Below, piece by piece: positions 8,811 through 16,229 of a DNA stretch of 64,000 nt. Position 1 is the first letter of the stretch. Each line of letters starts with the position of its first letter. The stretch spans positions 62,001 to 126,000 of the forward strand of contig NZ_PYBV01000028.1 in NCBI RefSeq assembly GCF_003205615.1, given 5' to 3'. The translations under genes were made by a program, and so were the position numbers. The stretch is from Micromonospora arborensis (GTDB lineage Bacteria > Actinomycetota > Actinomycetes > Mycobacteriales > Micromonosporaceae). The notes beneath the pieces are model-generated. The model was not told the origin of the DNA. It was given only the letters and a program-made list of their open reading frames with translations, and ran no database searches.

Positions 8811-9196
8811 GCTCGGGCCTCCGAAAACGCACGAAAACTGCTCAGGAAGAGCGCCTCGATGCTCTCGTCGTCCAGGCCCGCCTCCCGAGCCTCGGTCAGC
8901 CAGCGCGTCAGGGCCTGCCGCAGCGGTTCGTGCTTGCTCAGCGAGTCGCTGCCCAGCGTGCGGGTGACGAACGTGCCCAGCCCTGGCCGGGCCGTGACCA
9001 GGCCCTCGTACTCCAGCTCGCGGTATGCCTTGGAAACCGTGTTCGGGTTGATCGCGACCCGGGCCACGACCTCCTTGACCGTGGGCAGCTTGTCCCCTTC
9101 GTTCAGGACGCCGAGCCGGAGCGCGTGCCGCACCTGCCGGATGAGCTGCATGTACGGCGCGACCCCGGACCGTGAGTCCAGGTGAAACTCGATCAC
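8807..9196 (-). CDS. GntR-family (YtrA subfamily) transcriptional regulator
   Basis: 129 residues. The winged-helix DNA-binding domain occupies about the first 75 (LPTVKEVVARVAINPNTVSK then AYRELEYEGLV, ending TRPGLGTFVT-like). A short helical C-terminal dimerisation arm replaces the large effector domain, as in YtrA types. I prefer the GTG at 9196 (protein begins MIEFHLD, typical of the family). A GTG at 9214 is in frame but lies within the likely operator. It heads the operon regulator-ATPase-permease and probably represses it. Confidence 0.85.
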   Translation of the reverse strand: MIEFHLDSRSGVAPYMQLIRQVRHALRLGVLNEGDKLPTVKEVVARVAINPNTVSKAYRELEYEGLVTARPGLGTFVTRTLGSDSLSKHEPLRQALTRWLTEAREAGLDDESIEALFLSSFRAFSEARA

Positions 9197-9212
9197 CTCG
9201 CCACCCCATTTC

Positions 9213-9226
9213 ACTAGTTGGCTAGT
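9213..9226 (-). promoter_or_regulatory. candidate operator of the GntR/ABC operon
   Basis: ACTAG-TTGG-CTAGT is a perfect 5-bp inverted repeat with a 4-bp spacer. On the minus strand it follows directly after a TATTCT -10-like hexamer (9235-9230) and lies just before the preferred GTG start. A YtrA-type repressor bound here would block its own operon. Confidence 0.5.
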
Positions 9227-9296
9227 AGAATAGGGCTATCGATGGACTCTCCGCTACCCGAAGGCGGAAACCGTGCAGTTCGCGTCACCCACCCCG

Positions 9297-9316
9297 AGGT
9301 ACAATTTTCTGTACCT
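9297..9316 (+). promoter_or_regulatory. operator of the YefM-YoeB operon
   Basis: Inverted repeat AGGTACA (9297-9303) and TGTACCT (9310-9316) with a 6-bp spacer, ending 15 bases before the antitoxin ATG. YefM-YoeB operators in Enterobacteria also use TGTACA-type half-sites, so this fits autoregulation by the complex. Confidence 0.6.
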
Positions 9317-9331
9317 GCTCTGGAGGTGGTC

Positions 9332-9607
9332 ATGCGGACCGTCAATTTCACTCAGCTACGGCAAAACCTGGCCGCCGAACTCGACAGCGTCATCAACGAC
9401 GCCGAGGAGGTGGTGGTGACCCGTTCAGGCCATGAGCCAGTGGTGATCGTGCCGCTTGCGGAGTACGAGTCGATGAAGGAGACCGAATACCTCCTGCGTA
9501 ACCCGAGCAACGCCGCCGCTCTGCGGCGATCGATCGCGGAACTGGAGGAGGGTGACGCGGCCGAGCGGGAGTTGATCGATCCGGCCACCGTGCAGGACGT
9601 CGCATGA
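9332..9607 (+). CDS. yefM: type II antitoxin, Phd/YefM family
   Basis: 91 residues. The N-terminal DNA-binding/dimerisation domain is typical (VNFTQLRQNLAAELDSVIND, then VVVTRSGHEPVVIVPLAEYE), and an acidic C-terminal tail would wrap the toxin. The ATG at 9332 follows GGAGGTGGTC. The stop overlaps the toxin start (ATGA at 9604-9607). The pair has its own upstream inverted repeat for autoregulation. Confidence 0.9.
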   Translation: MRTVNFTQLRQNLAAELDSVINDAEEVVVTRSGHEPVVIVPLAEYESMKETEYLLRNPSNAAALRRSIAELEEGDAAERELIDPATVQDVA

Positions 9608-9861
9608 GGCTGGTCTTCACCGCAACGGCCTGGAGTCAATATCTCAGTCACACGGACCGCAAGTTGGTCAAGCGCATCAACGATCTTCTCGCGGACGTGC
9701 TGCGCAACGGTTATGAGGGCATCGGTAAGCCGGAACCTCTTCGGGGCGAGCTGTCCGGTTTCTGGTCCCGCCGCATCGATCGCGAACACCGGCTGGTGTA
9801 CCGGATCTCCAAGGACGACGTCGAGATCATCGCCTGCCGGTACCACTACGTGGACCGGTAG
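9604..9861 (+). CDS. yoeB: YoeB/Txe-family mRNA interferase toxin
   Basis: 85 residues, the usual length. It is a RelE-fold ribosome-dependent endoribonuclease. The diagnostic blocks are present: GIGKPEPL, LSGFWSRRIDREHRLVYRIS, and the C-terminal ACRYHY containing the catalytic histidine/tyrosine end. All conserved residues are intact, so the toxin is probably active and restrained by the preceding antitoxin. Confidence 0.92.
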   Translation: MRLVFTATAWSQYLSHTDRKLVKRINDLLADVLRNGYEGIGKPEPLRGELSGFWSRRIDREHRLVYRISKDDVEIIACRYHYVDR

Positions 9862-9899
9862 CGCGGGCTGGGGGATCGGTGAGCTCGCCGTAGGCGTAC

Positions 9900-11135
9900 T
9901 CAGCGACCGGTGCGTCGCCGCTGCCGACGCACCAGAGCCAGAACAGCGAACAGCAAGGGTACGGCGAGTACGGCGTACAACCACGGTGGCGCGGCGAATG
10001 GGGATGGACGCGGCTCCGGACCGCCGAACGCGGCCCGGTTCAGCAGGTCGCCGGGCACCTCAATGTCGCTGACGCCGTTCGGGGCGGTGAGCAGCACCCG
10101 CTCCTGGCCGCGAACGCCGATCGCCGCGAGATCGGTGCGCCGCTTCTCATGGTCCGCCTCCGGTGACTGCCGCTCGACGACCGGGTCGCCGTTCTGCCAG
10201 CCGATAAGCTCCACTGCCGAGCCGGGGACGGGGAGCGCGTCGCCGACCGGGTTGCCGGTGGCCGCGTCGAGGAACTCGATCCGCCACGAGCGCCGGAGCA
10301 GCTCGGCGGTGTCCGCGCAGCGCATGGTCGGGCACCCGTCGTAGGCGAGCAGGGCGATCCGTCGGCCGTCGGGGCTCCAGGCGCCGCGGCCCGCCAACAT
10401 CCGCCGCTCGCCCAGGTCGACCTGCCAGCGCACCCCACCGCCGGCTGGGTCGGCCACCACCAGCCGTTGCCGCTCGGCGATCTCGGCAGCCGGGTCCGGT
10501 GAGCCGACGACGGCAAGCAGCGAGCCGTCGGGGGACCAGGCACCCGAGGTGTGGCTGGCGAAGGTGCCGACCGGCAGCACCCGCTGCGTTCCGGCCCGTG
10601 GGTCGAATGTGAGTAGATCGTCCGGCTTCGACGGGTCGTTGAGCTGCTGGTTGTCCGGCCCGTACGTGATCACGTCGTCGTCGTTGCTCTTGCTCGCGAG
10701 GACCAGCTTCCCGTCCGGGGACCAGGCCAGCGGGTTCAAGCCTGGTTGGTGCGTACGCCGTTCGTCGCCGGTGCGTAGGTCGACAAGGCTGCCGACGCCG
10801 GGGCGCAAATACCACCGCCCGTCGGGCGAGAGCAGGCCGGGCGCCTCGGCCAGGTTGATGGGCAGCAACCGGTAGCCGCCGTCCCGCCCGACCACGACAC
10901 CGGTCGACTCGAAATAACGGGTGTGCGCGGTGAAGAAGAGCATCGAGGCCGGGCCGACCGGGTGCTGGCCCACCGTTGCCTGCCACAGCCACGGGTCCTG
11001 CACCCGGCTCGGGACGACGTCGGCGGGGGCCGTGTCACGCCGCCCGGCGAGCCATCCGGGCGTCTGCACGGCGACGAAGATGATGGCTGCCGCGGCGATG
11101 AAGGTCGCGATGGCCGGCGCTCGACGCATGGACAT
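9900..11135 (-). CDS. membrane-anchored TolB-like beta-propeller protein
   Basis: 411 residues. An N-terminal hydrophobic helix (about 8-24) anchors the protein. WD40-like/TolB repeats follow, each marked by 'SPDG' (LSPDGRWYL, WSPDGKLVL, WSPDGSLLA, WSPDGRRIA). A C-terminal helix (PPWLYAVLAVPLLFAVLALV) and a basic tail (RRQRRRTGR) end the protein. The propeller should therefore be outside the membrane, tethered at both ends. Substrate or partner unknown. It stands alone, convergent with the toxin-antitoxin pair. Confidence 0.75.
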   Translation of the reverse strand: MSMRRAPAIATFIAAAAIIFVAVQTPGWLAGRRDTAPADVVPSRVQDPWLWQATVGQHPVGPASMLFFTAHTRYFESTGVVVGRDGGYRLLPINLAEAPGLLSPDGRWYLRPGVGSLVDLRTGDERRTHQPGLNPLAWSPDGKLVLASKSNDDDVITYGPDNQQLNDPSKPDDLLTFDPRAGTQRVLPVGTFASHTSGAWSPDGSLLAVVGSPDPAAEIAERQRLVVADPAGGGVRWQVDLGERRMLAGRGAWSPDGRRIALLAYDGCPTMRCADTAELLRRSWRIEFLDAATGNPVGDALPVPGSAVELIGWQNGDPVVERQSPEADHEKRRTDLAAIGVRGQERVLLTAPNGVSDIEVPGDLLNRAAFGGPEPRPSPFAAPPWLYAVLAVPLLFAVLALVRRQRRRTGR

Positions 11136-11294
11136 CGCACCAGTAAATCCGACCCGGCAGGGCGGCGATGTTCCTCCTGGGCTTCCGCGCCGTCGCGAGT
11201 AGCAGCACTTCGGAGCCCGGCTCGGGTCCAGGGCAGACACCTCGATGCCGATATGGGGATGCGGGGCGGCCAACCTGCGGGTACCAATGCCGAT

Positions 11295-11849
11295 ATGGCG
11301 GAGCTGCGTGAGGAGGGGCGGGGCGGCGACGCCGGTCCCACTGATCAGGTTGTCCCCGTGGAAGCAGTCTTCGTGCTCCGCCAGATTGTCGCGGGGCTGC
11401 CTCACTGGGCGAAGGTTTCTGTTGAGGTTGAGCCGGCCGACCAGGACGAGGTGGCCGTTTCCCCGCAGGCGTTCGACTGGCTGCGGGACGTGTACGGACC
11501 ACGGGCGGTGGTCGACAGGCGGGTCAACCATCAGCTCGTCACCGAGGCGTCGGCGGGCGCGCGATATGCGCTCGCCCATGTGCGCGGCCGCATCGGTGCC
11601 AGCCGAGTGACGCTGACGATGATCAAGGATTCTCCGGTCGACACGTGCGACGGCGACGTCACGCTGGCGGCCGCTCACGCGGTAGCTGCCGCACTGGACG
11701 GCCAGCTGGAACCAGCGCCGTACCTTGCTGCCCACGGTGCCGTCTTCGATTGCCCGGCCCCCAGCGGTTGTCGCCTGCCGGCATCGAGCCGATGCTGTTG
11801 TGGTGGGTGCAGCGGAGAAGCGTCAGCCGATACACCGCGAACAGGCTGA
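11295..11849 (+). CDS. hypothetical protein, C-terminus possibly frameshifted
   Basis: 184 residues. The first ~135 look genuinely coding (VSVEVEPADQDEVAVSP, then VVDRRVNHQLVTEAS and GRIGASRVTLTMIKDSPVD). The tail turns Cys/Ser-rich (SSRCCCGGCSG), which looks like reading in a wrong frame. From about 11725 a +1 frame carries better coding sequence to 12003. A single-base error or mutation near 11700-11760 could join the two into one protein of about 230 residues. No family is recognised. Confidence 0.5.
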   Translation: MAELREEGRGGDAGPTDQVVPVEAVFVLRQIVAGLPHWAKVSVEVEPADQDEVAVSPQAFDWLRDVYGPRAVVDRRVNHQLVTEASAGARYALAHVRGRIGASRVTLTMIKDSPVDTCDGDVTLAAAHAVAAALDGQLEPAPYLAAHGAVFDCPAPSGCRLPASSRCCCGGCSGEASADTPRTG

Positions 11850-12003
11850 CCGCCTCACACTCATCGATCGATGGCGGCACTTCGTCCTGGACCAACCGGT
11901 CCTCGTGCACCCCGGCGAGACCATCTGGGTCGAGGACGACCATCTCCTGGTGCAGCGGAACACCGGGCTGGTCGATGCCTATCCCGGGTTCGTGAACCGA
12001 TGA
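11725..12003 (+). CDS. small hypothetical ORF, possibly the true 3' part of the preceding gene
   Basis: 92 codons in the +1 frame relative to the preceding ORF, overlapping its last 125 bases. The second half has protein-like sequence (LIDRWRHFVLDQPVLVHPGE, then TIWVEDDHLLVQRNTGLVDAY). There is no good ribosome-binding site before the ATG, which supports its being a displaced C-terminus rather than an independent gene. It ends 16 bases before a convergent gene. Confidence 0.4.
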   Translation: MLPTVPSSIARPPAVVACRHRADAVVVGAAEKRQPIHREQADRLTLIDRWRHFVLDQPVLVHPGETIWVEDDHLLVQRNTGLVDAYPGFVNR

Positions 12004-12019
12004 GCGCCGTCGCCGCGCC

Positions 12020-12367
12020 TCAGCCGGCGGGATAGAGGACGGCCCGGAGTCCCCACAACGCCGCCATGCCCAGCACGACGATCCCCACGGCGAACGGCCA
12101 CCAGCGCCCCCGGGGGCGGACCAGGGCAGCGGCGGCTGTCGCCAGGAGAAGCACCGCGACGATTGCCGTCCACCAGGTCGCGGTGGCCACCCGACCGGCA
12201 CCGCCGCAGCCCGCGGGAGCGGGCAGGACGGCCGGGCACACATCGAAGCGGGGCACGGCCAACCACCAGTAGCTCACCCAGGCGCCAACAGCGATGACGC
12301 TGGCTGCGGCGACCCCCAACCAGGACCGGCGGCGCGCTGGTATCGCTGCCTCAGCATCCCTGCGCAT
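12020..12367 (-). CDS. small three-helix membrane protein
   Basis: 115 residues with three hydrophobic helices: WLGVAAASVIAVGAWVSYWW, TAIVAVLLLATAAAALV and FAVGIVVLGMAALWGL. A short loop with two cysteines (DVCPAVLPAPAGCGGAG) lies between helices 1 and 2, probably outside. I chose ATG 12367, since the upstream extension overlaps a decayed gene fragment (12445-12539). Function unknown. Confidence 0.6.
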   Translation of the reverse strand: MRRDAEAAIPARRRSWLGVAAASVIAVGAWVSYWWLAVPRFDVCPAVLPAPAGCGGAGRVATATWWTAIVAVLLLATAAAALVRPRGRWWPFAVGIVVLGMAALWGLRAVLYPAG

Positions 12368-12801
12368 GCCGTCATCATATTGATCGGCGTCGCGCAGAGG
12401 CAGGGGCGCGGCCGGCCCAGGCAGGGGCGTCTCACGAAATGGCCCGCAGGGGCTTGCCGCCCGGCCCTTCGGCGAGTGCGGCGTCGCCAACGGCGTACAC
12501 CTCGGGGTGTGAGACCGACCGCATGGTGGCGCCGACGACCACGCTAGTTGCGAGAGGCACTGATCCCACAGCTTTTCTCAGGTGAGGTCATCGCCATGTG
12601 AGCGGGTGCGGACCTCAGCCATCACGAATAGCTAACGTGGTTCGCCGCCCGTAAGCCGGAGTCGGGCGACGCCGTGACCGTCAGCTACAGCAGCGCCGGC
12701 TGCGCTCTGCTGCGGTGACAGCGGGATGCGGCCGGTCCGAGGACCCCGCCCTCATCGGGCGGATCGAATCCAGGTAGCGCCTCGGAATGCATCCGCTTCC
12801 G
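12368..12801. other. 434-bp intergenic region with gene debris
   Basis: Holds the 95-bp oxidoreductase fragment (12445-12539) and otherwise no coding frame that I can support. Base 3-periodicity is weak and short frames are interrupted. It looks like degraded sequence between two small membrane-protein genes. Confidence 0.5.
12445..12539 (-). pseudogene. decayed partial copy of the NAD(P)/FAD oxidoreductase gene
   Basis: These 95 bases match 13736-13830 inside the downstream oxidoreductase gene, in the same orientation, with about seven substitutions and no gaps by eye. The copy covers the second FAD-contact segment (the region encoding EVYAVGDAGLAEGPG). It is not part of any long frame, so it is a relic of a partial duplication or of an earlier paralogue. 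Confidence 0.8.
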
Positions 12802-13320
12802 TCAGGCGTGGCGGCTCGGATCTTCGTCTGCCGCCAGCGCTTGGGTGGGTGGTGTCGGATGCGCTTCCCCGTGCGTGCCGGCAATCCCGGCCGCCTGTTC
12901 GTGCGCCCGGTTGAGGAGCGCCTCCGCCTCCCGTCGGGCGCCGGCCACGATGCCCTCTGCTTCGAGCCGCGCCGCGATGAGGATGTCGTTGGCCTGCTGT
13001 TCGGAGAGTTTGATGATCTGCTCGACATGGGGGCCCAGGCTGCTGAAAGTTGGCCGCCGCTGTAGGTCCCGCGATAGTTGGTCCGTGACGACCGGCGTTC
13101 CGGTGGTTGTCCCGTCGGCTGTCCCAGCAGCGGCCCCGTCGCGGTTGACCAGGCCGTCCTCAACGAGATGGGACTCCGTGGTGCCTATGAGGGAGAGCAC
13201 GACGCCGAGCGCGGCGATCGTGACGCCGGACCACGCGGCGGCCGGCCCGAGGGATGGGCCGACCGCGGCGCCGACACCGAGCCCGAAGAGAACGGCGGCA
13301 GTCTTGGCTGGCTTACGCAC
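12802..13320 (-). CDS. membrane protein with DivIVA/ATPase-b-like coiled-coil tail
   Basis: 172 residues. Two N-terminal hydrophobic helices (about 7-26 and 30-46) are followed by a linker. A charged amphipathic helix comes next (VEQIIKLSEQQANDILIAAR, then LEAEGIVAGARREAEALLNR). Its pattern resembles the coiled coils of actinobacterial DivIVA-like and wall-growth scaffold proteins and of ATP-synthase subunit b. This suggests a membrane-bound dimer. It stands upstream of the oxidoreductase/ECF41 genes but is read away from them, so no functional link is implied. Confidence 0.65.
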   Translation of the reverse strand: MRKPAKTAAVLFGLGVGAAVGPSLGPAAAWSGVTIAALGVVLSLIGTTESHLVEDGLVNRDGAAAGTADGTTTGTPVVTDQLSRDLQRRPTFSSLGPHVEQIIKLSEQQANDILIAARLEAEGIVAGARREAEALLNRAHEQAAGIAGTHGEAHPTPPTQALAADEDPSRHA

Positions 13321-13413
13321 GAGTCCTCCTCGGGTGGCAAGGGGGTAGGTTCCGGTTCCAGCATGACGAACGAGTCAAGCAGGTCGATACTCGTTCTACT
13401 GAGAGTCACCCGG

Positions 13414-14598
13414 TCACGGCATCGTCGCGAGGCTCTCCGACTGGATAGCCGTGATGTGGTGGCGGCGCACCGGGTACAGCGTCGGGTGGGCGACTCCCCA
13501 GGCCGCGCCCTTGCAGATGATCTCCTTGTAGCGGGCCGCCAGCCTCCCGGTGATCAGCGACGGCTTGGCGCGATCGTCGGCGGTCACGTACTGGATGATG
13601 CCGTCGCGGCGGCCGAGGCTGATGCACTGGTTGAAGTAGCGCAGCGGGGCCTTGGGGATCTTTCGACCGGTCAGACGGGCGGCGATGGCGTCGGCGGCCT
13701 GCCAGGCCATCGGGACCCCCGAGGCGCAGGACATCCGCAGGGGCTTGTCGCCCGGCCCTTCCGCGAGCCCGGCGTCGCCGACGGCGTACACCTCGGGGTG
13801 TGAGACCGACCGCATCGTGGCGTCGACGACGATCTGCCCGGTCGGTGCGACGGTCAGGCTCGTGGCGGCGGCGATGGGATGGACGGCGAAGCCGGTCGTC
13901 CATACGGTCACGTCGGCCGGGAGCACCCGGCCGTCGGCGGTGACCGCGCCGGTGGCCTCGACTCCCGCGATGTCGGTGTGCTCGTGCACGGTGATGCCGA
14001 GTCGGCCGCAGACTCCGCGCAGGTGCTGCTGCGCCTTCTCGTTCAGCCAGTCACCGAGGCCACCACGGGCGGCGATCGCCACGTCGAGGTCCGGCCGGGC
14101 CTCCGCGATCTCGGTGACCGCTTCGAGGCCGGTGAGACCCCCGCCGACGACGAGCACGGTCCCGCCGGCCGCGAGGCGGTCGAGGCGGTCGCGCAGCCGC
14201 AGCGCCGAGTGCCGGCCGGCAATGTCGTACGCGTGCTCGACGACGCCGGGGATGCCATAGTCGGCGGCCGCGCTGCCGAGTGCGTAGACGAGCGTGTCGT
14301 ACGCGATCTCGTCGGTGCCGTTCCCGGCGGCGAGCGCGACGGTCCTGCGGTCGACGTCGACGGCGGTGACCCGGGCCTGGCGGACCTCGACGCCGGTGCC
14401 CGCGTAGACATCGGTCAGTGGCCGGTGCTTGAGGTGCTGGCCGGTGGCGAGTTGGTGCATACGGACCCGCTCGACGAAATCGGTGTCGGCGTTGACGACG
14501 GTGATCTCCGTGTCGCCGGGGTGCAGCCGCTTGGCGAGACGCCCGGCGGCGATCGCTCCGGCGTATCCGGCCCCGAGGACGACGATCCGGTGCTTCAT
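13414..14598 (-). CDS. NAD(P)/FAD-dependent oxidoreductase (NDH-2-like)
   Basis: 394 residues. The FAD-binding GxGxxG is at the N-terminus (VVLGAGYAGAIAAGRLA), the NAD-binding motif is VLVVGGGLTGLEAVTEIAE, and the C-terminal FAD contact is EVYAVGDAG. It belongs to the pyridine-nucleotide disulfide oxidoreductase fold without a redox-active Cys pair, like type II NADH dehydrogenases. It lies 82 bp downstream of the ECF41 sigma factor on the same strand. ECF41 genes are characteristically next to carboxymuconolactone decarboxylase, oxidoreductase or epimerase genes, so this is the likely ECF41 target. I found no clear TGTCACA/CGTC promoter before it. Confidence 0.85.
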   Translation of the reverse strand: MKHRIVVLGAGYAGAIAAGRLAKRLHPGDTEITVVNADTDFVERVRMHQLATGQHLKHRPLTDVYAGTGVEVRQARVTAVDVDRRTVALAAGNGTDEIAYDTLVYALGSAAADYGIPGVVEHAYDIAGRHSALRLRDRLDRLAAGGTVLVVGGGLTGLEAVTEIAEARPDLDVAIAARGGLGDWLNEKAQQHLRGVCGRLGITVHEHTDIAGVEATGAVTADGRVLPADVTVWTTGFAVHPIAAATSLTVAPTGQIVVDATMRSVSHPEVYAVGDAGLAEGPGDKPLRMSCASGVPMAWQAADAIAARLTGRKIPKAPLRYFNQCISLGRRDGIIQYVTADDRAKPSLITGRLAARYKEIICKGAAWGVAHPTLYPVRRHHITAIQSESLATMP

Positions 14599-14680
14599 GG
14601 TGTCACTCCTGTCTCGGTGTTGGTCACCTCCTGAACCGGACAGCGACCCGATTCCTGACAGGGATCGGCTATGAGCTGGG

Positions 14681-15625
14681 TCACCAGACGACGAGGAGAG
14701 GCTCCCCGTGCTCGGAGGCGGCCCACTGGCGCGTGGCGCGTACGAGTTTGTCGGGGTTGACCTGGCTCTGGACTGCCGCGATGCCCTCCGGCGTCACCTC
14801 CAGGGACATGACGCCGAAGACCTGGCCGTCGGTCACGACCACCACGGCGGGAGCGCCGTTGACGACGTCGGCATAGAAGGCGAGGCTGCCGCCCACGAGG
14901 TTCCGCTTGGCGTCGGTGGGCTTGAACAGGCCCCGCAGGAACCTCGCCACCGCCGACGCGCCAACGATCGCCCCGGTCCGGGCCGGGATCTTGCCGCCAC
15001 CGTCGCCGGTGCTCGTCGCGTCGTCGGTCAACAACTCGACAAGCGGCTGGATCTCACCGCTGGCGGCCGCGGTGAGGAACTCCGCGACGATCTTCCGCGC
15101 GGTGGCCCCGTCCACCACCGCGCGGGGCCGGCCCGAGGCGACGTGCTGCTTGGCACGTCGGAAGATCTGCTGGCAGTTCGACTCGGTGATGTCGAGGATC
15201 TCGGCGATCTCGCCGTGCGAGTAGCCGAAGGCCTCGCGCAACACGTACACCGCACGCTCGTTGGTCGACAGCCGCTCCATGAGCGTGAGCACCGCCAGCG
15301 ACACTGATTCACGCTGCACGGCGGTGTCGACCGGGCCGAGCATCCGGTCTCCGGCGAGGACCGGCTCGGGCAGCCAGGTGCCCACATAGGTCTCCCGCCT
15401 GACCCGCGCCGAGGTGAGCTGGTTGAGGCACAGGTTGGTGAGCACCTTCGTCAACCACGCCTCGGGGGTCTCGACGCGCTCCCGGTCGGCGGCCTGCCAG
15501 CGCAGGAACGTGTCCTGGACGGCGTCCTCGGCGTCGCTCGCCGAGCCCAGCAGGCGATAGGCGATCGCCTCCAGGCGAGCTCTGGAGCGTTCGAACAGCT
15601 CGACCTCGTCCGGACTCAGCCGCAT
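14681..15625 (-). CDS. ECF41-family RNA polymerase sigma factor with SnoaL-like C-terminal domain
   Basis: 314 residues. Sigma region 2 is at about 10-75 (SASDAEDAVQDTFLRW) and region 4 at 115-170 (YSHGEIAEILDITESN). A C-terminal NTF2/SnoaL-like domain replaces an anti-sigma factor. All ECF41 hallmarks are present: YVGTWLPEPV in the linker, DGGGK in the extension and NPDKL near the C-terminus. In this group the C-terminal domain itself modulates activity. Start ATG 15625 begins MRLSPDEVELFERSRARLEA. The neighbouring oxidoreductase is the expected kind of partner, and a ruined SDR gene lies just upstream. Confidence 0.93.
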   Translation of the reverse strand: MRLSPDEVELFERSRARLEAIAYRLLGSASDAEDAVQDTFLRWQAADRERVETPEAWLTKVLTNLCLNQLTSARVRRETYVGTWLPEPVLAGDRMLGPVDTAVQRESVSLAVLTLMERLSTNERAVYVLREAFGYSHGEIAEILDITESNCQQIFRRAKQHVASGRPRAVVDGATARKIVAEFLTAAASGEIQPLVELLTDDATSTGDGGGKIPARTGAIVGASAVARFLRGLFKPTDAKRNLVGGSLAFYADVVNGAPAVVVVTDGQVFGVMSLEVTPEGIAAVQSQVNPDKLVRATRQWAASEHGEPLLVVW

Positions 15626-15736
15626 GGTGCGACAGTATCCACCCGTCGCGACGGGCACTCGCTCCCGTCGGCAACCGCACTCGACGCCGGCGCGGCAGCA
15701 CTCGGGGCGGTCGTACCCGGGCCCGGCGACCGGCAC

Positions 15737-16053
15737 TCACGCCGGGTCACCCTCCTGGCCCGGCGCCGCCTGCTCCGCCAGCCAGCGCCAGTCGTTCCAG
15801 GTGGCTGGCCGAACGTTTCCGCTGCCCGGGACACCGCGTCGAACACGGCCGAGCGGTCGGTCACGTCGAGGGTGAGTGGCAGAACCCGGTCCCCGTAGGC
15901 CTCGGTCAGATCCTGAAGCGCCCTGTGGTCGCGTGCGGTCGCGGCGACCCGATCTCCGCGTGTGAGCGCGGCTTCGGCCCAGATGCGGCCGAAGCCGCGG
16001 GCGCCGGCAGGGACCCGGTCGAGGGCCGCCACCTGGGAGGCAACCCGGAGCAC
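15737..16053 (-). pseudogene. short-chain dehydrogenase/reductase pseudogene with a large internal deletion
   Basis: Reading the minus strand, about 75 residues match the N-terminal half of an SDR of the 'RGFGRIWAEAALTRGD' type (NAD-binding glycine turn, then LPLTLDVTDRSAVFDAV). In another frame the sequence jumps straight to a C-terminal SDR tail (ATWNDWRWLAEQAAPGQEGD) ending at 15737. Roughly 180-200 residues, including the catalytic YxxxK, are missing. The extreme N-terminus is also degraded. It lies next to ECF41 and may once have been part of its regulon. Confidence 0.75.
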
Positions 16054-16152
16054 ACCGGGACGTGGATCTCAACAACAACCGTCGGCATGAGGGGTGATTC
16101 TGCATCACCGGAGGCTGTGCGGATCACGGGAGCAGGGGCGGGGCGGGGCGGT

Positions 16153-16202
16153 CGTACCCTTGCCGCCGTGACCGCCGACCCCCTGCGCCGCGCTCTCACC
16201 GC
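16153..16202 (+). repeat. 50-bp direct repeat, copy 1
   Basis: Matches 17407-17456 at 49 of 50 positions. This copy carries the ribosome-binding region and first ~11 codons of the HD-domain gene (GTG, then TADPLRRALTA), but the frame stops after 17 codons (ALASGS). It lies just before the epoxide hydrolase gene. Confidence 0.9.
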
Positions 16203-16229
16203 GCTGGCCTCTGGCAGCTGAGGAGCCGT

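Noticed and set aside
14599-14680. TGTCA motifs between the ECF41 gene and the oxidoreductase as an ECF41 promoter
   Set aside because: No CGTC at the right spacing from TGTCAGG or TGTCC; the match is too weak.
15880-16229. CRISPR or IS remnants around the direct repeats
   Set aside because: There are only two repeat copies 1.25 kb apart, no spacers, no terminal inverted repeats and no transposase.
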